In this document: positions 63,969-64,000 of the stretch, in pieces
Numbering within the stretch: the first letter of the stretch is position 1
How the letters are laid out: the number at the start of each line of letters is the position of its first letter
Assembly (NCBI GenBank): GCA_947652605.1
Contig: CANTFG010000283.1
Coordinates: forward strand, 62,001 to 126,000
Length of the DNA stretch: 64,000 nt
Origin: Elmis aenea
Taxonomy: Eukaryota > Arthropoda > Insecta > Coleoptera > Elmidae
Direction of reading: 5' to 3'
Notes under the pieces: model-generated
The model's input: the letters and a program-made list of their open reading frames with translations, nothing else
Databases searched by the model: none
What the model was told of the DNA's origin: nothing
Position numbers and translations under genes: made by a program

Positions 63969-64000
63969 TAACATACTAAAATTTGAACAAAATCGTATGA
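63969..64000 (+). repeat. Partial type A monomer at the window edge
   Basis: First 32 bases of a monomer with A7 and CGTAT, so family A. The array continues beyond the window. Confidence 0.95.

Larger units (their letters stand above)
1..64000. repeat. Satellite array of about 150-bp monomers filling the window
   Basis: Every part of the window is a head-to-tail copy of one monomer, with no interruption and no inverted copy. There are 431 complete monomers and one partial. The commonest form is 150 bp with 33 G+C bases. Short forms lack 9 bp, and rare forms have 149, 151 or 157 bp. Both window edges lie inside the array, so its real length exceeds 64 kb. All six frames are broken at least once per monomer, so it does not encode a protein. 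Known satellites of this kind form heterochromatin and often centromeres. That role is inferred from size, homogeneity and AT-richness; the sequence does not demonstrate it. Confidence 0.99.
57318..64000. repeat. Zone 4: second copy of the roughly 7.4-kb superunit
   Basis: Contains 45 complete monomers and a 32-base partial. Monomer order repeats 49899 onward: H, I, A2, B1, A, four B2-A2 dimers, B1, A, B3 and so on. The offset is 7,419 bp as far as the B3 at 52113/59532. It becomes 8,442 bp after an extra 1,023-bp heptamer, and 7,401 bp after one heptamer fewer. The final F2 monomer (63819) pairs with 56418. The copy is cut off by the window end. Confidence 0.9.

Noticed and set aside
1..64000. 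CRISPR array
   Set aside because: The repeats are about 150 bp and directly abut. There are no unique spacers, leader or cas genes, and the variants fall into recurrent families.
1..64000. Transposon or long terminal repeat remnants
   Set aside because: All sequence is accounted for by 431 monomers whose lengths sum exactly. There is no room for an insertion, target-site duplication or terminal repeat.
1..64000. A novel coding or defence system hidden in the window
   Set aside because: Stops occur in all frames in every monomer and no non-repeat sequence exists, so only structural or chromatin roles can be supported.
1..64000. Assignment to a named species or known satellite family
   Set aside because: The style (AT-rich, about 150 bp) fits both plants and invertebrates. 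I do not recognise the monomer with enough certainty to name it; a database search would decide.

Overview
The whole 64,000-base window is one uninterrupted tandem satellite array. I see no gene, RNA gene, transposon, unique spacer or inversion. The monomer is about 150 bp and 22% G+C (counted on the commonest form: 67 A, 50 T, 19 C, 14 G), and every copy lies in the same orientation. Walking start to start I count 431 complete monomers plus a 32-base partial at the right end: 337 of 150 bp, 78 of 141 bp, 14 of 151 bp, one of 149 and one of 157. These lengths sum exactly to 63,968, which checks the count. An array this long, this AT-rich and this homogeneous points to constitutive heterochromatin of a eukaryotic nuclear genome, plausibly centromeric or pericentromeric. 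I cannot name the species or choose between plant and invertebrate from the sequence.

Monomers fall into two families. In monomer coordinates, base 1 is the T of TAACATRCTA. Family A has A7, CGTAT at 26-30, G44, A51, C63 and C74. Family B has G7, GTAAC at 26-30, A44, T51 (A in subtypes B4 and G), A63 in the long form and A74. Base 142 of the preceding monomer also depends on which family comes next. The differences are therefore confined to a block running from 142 across the junction to 74, while 75-141 is common to both. Subtypes: A2 (C68), A3 (A74, G102), B1 (long), B2 (9 bp shorter), B3 (short, C21), B4 (short, A51), B5 (long, A68), D (one extra A, A74, 151 bp), E (T4, always after D or another E), F (B head, G58, C63), F2 (F without G58), G (short B with A31), H (A head, A59, C92) and I (B head with A31, H-like tail).

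Layout. 1-19169 (129 monomers) is a mosaic of A, A2, A3, B1, B2, B3 and B4 built from repeated 591-bp tetramers and a 2,964-bp 20-mer. 19170-43565 (164 monomers) adds types D to I, with a 1,492-bp ten-monomer block present four times and 1,182-, 1,642-, 2,224-, 2,233- and 7,422-bp duplications. 43566-57317 (93 monomers) is dominated by A2/B2 dimers of 291 bp and a 1,041-bp heptamer. 57318-64000 (45 monomers plus the partial) is a second copy of 49899-56600 at an offset near 7.4 kb, with internal gain and loss of heptamers.

The monomer itself carries A/T tracts spaced about 10 bp apart (predicted intrinsic curvature), an imperfect dyad around ACTAGT, and a separated GCCGTTT / AAACGGC inverted pair. 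Its length is close to one nucleosome core. The likely role is structural: a nucleosome-phasing heterochromatin or centromere repeat that evolves by unequal exchange and gene conversion. Chimeric monomers, shared private mutations and mixed junctions record that process. I see no defence system, operon or coding locus. Type assignments were made by eye; base-level identity of the large duplications was checked at diagnostic positions, not at every base.
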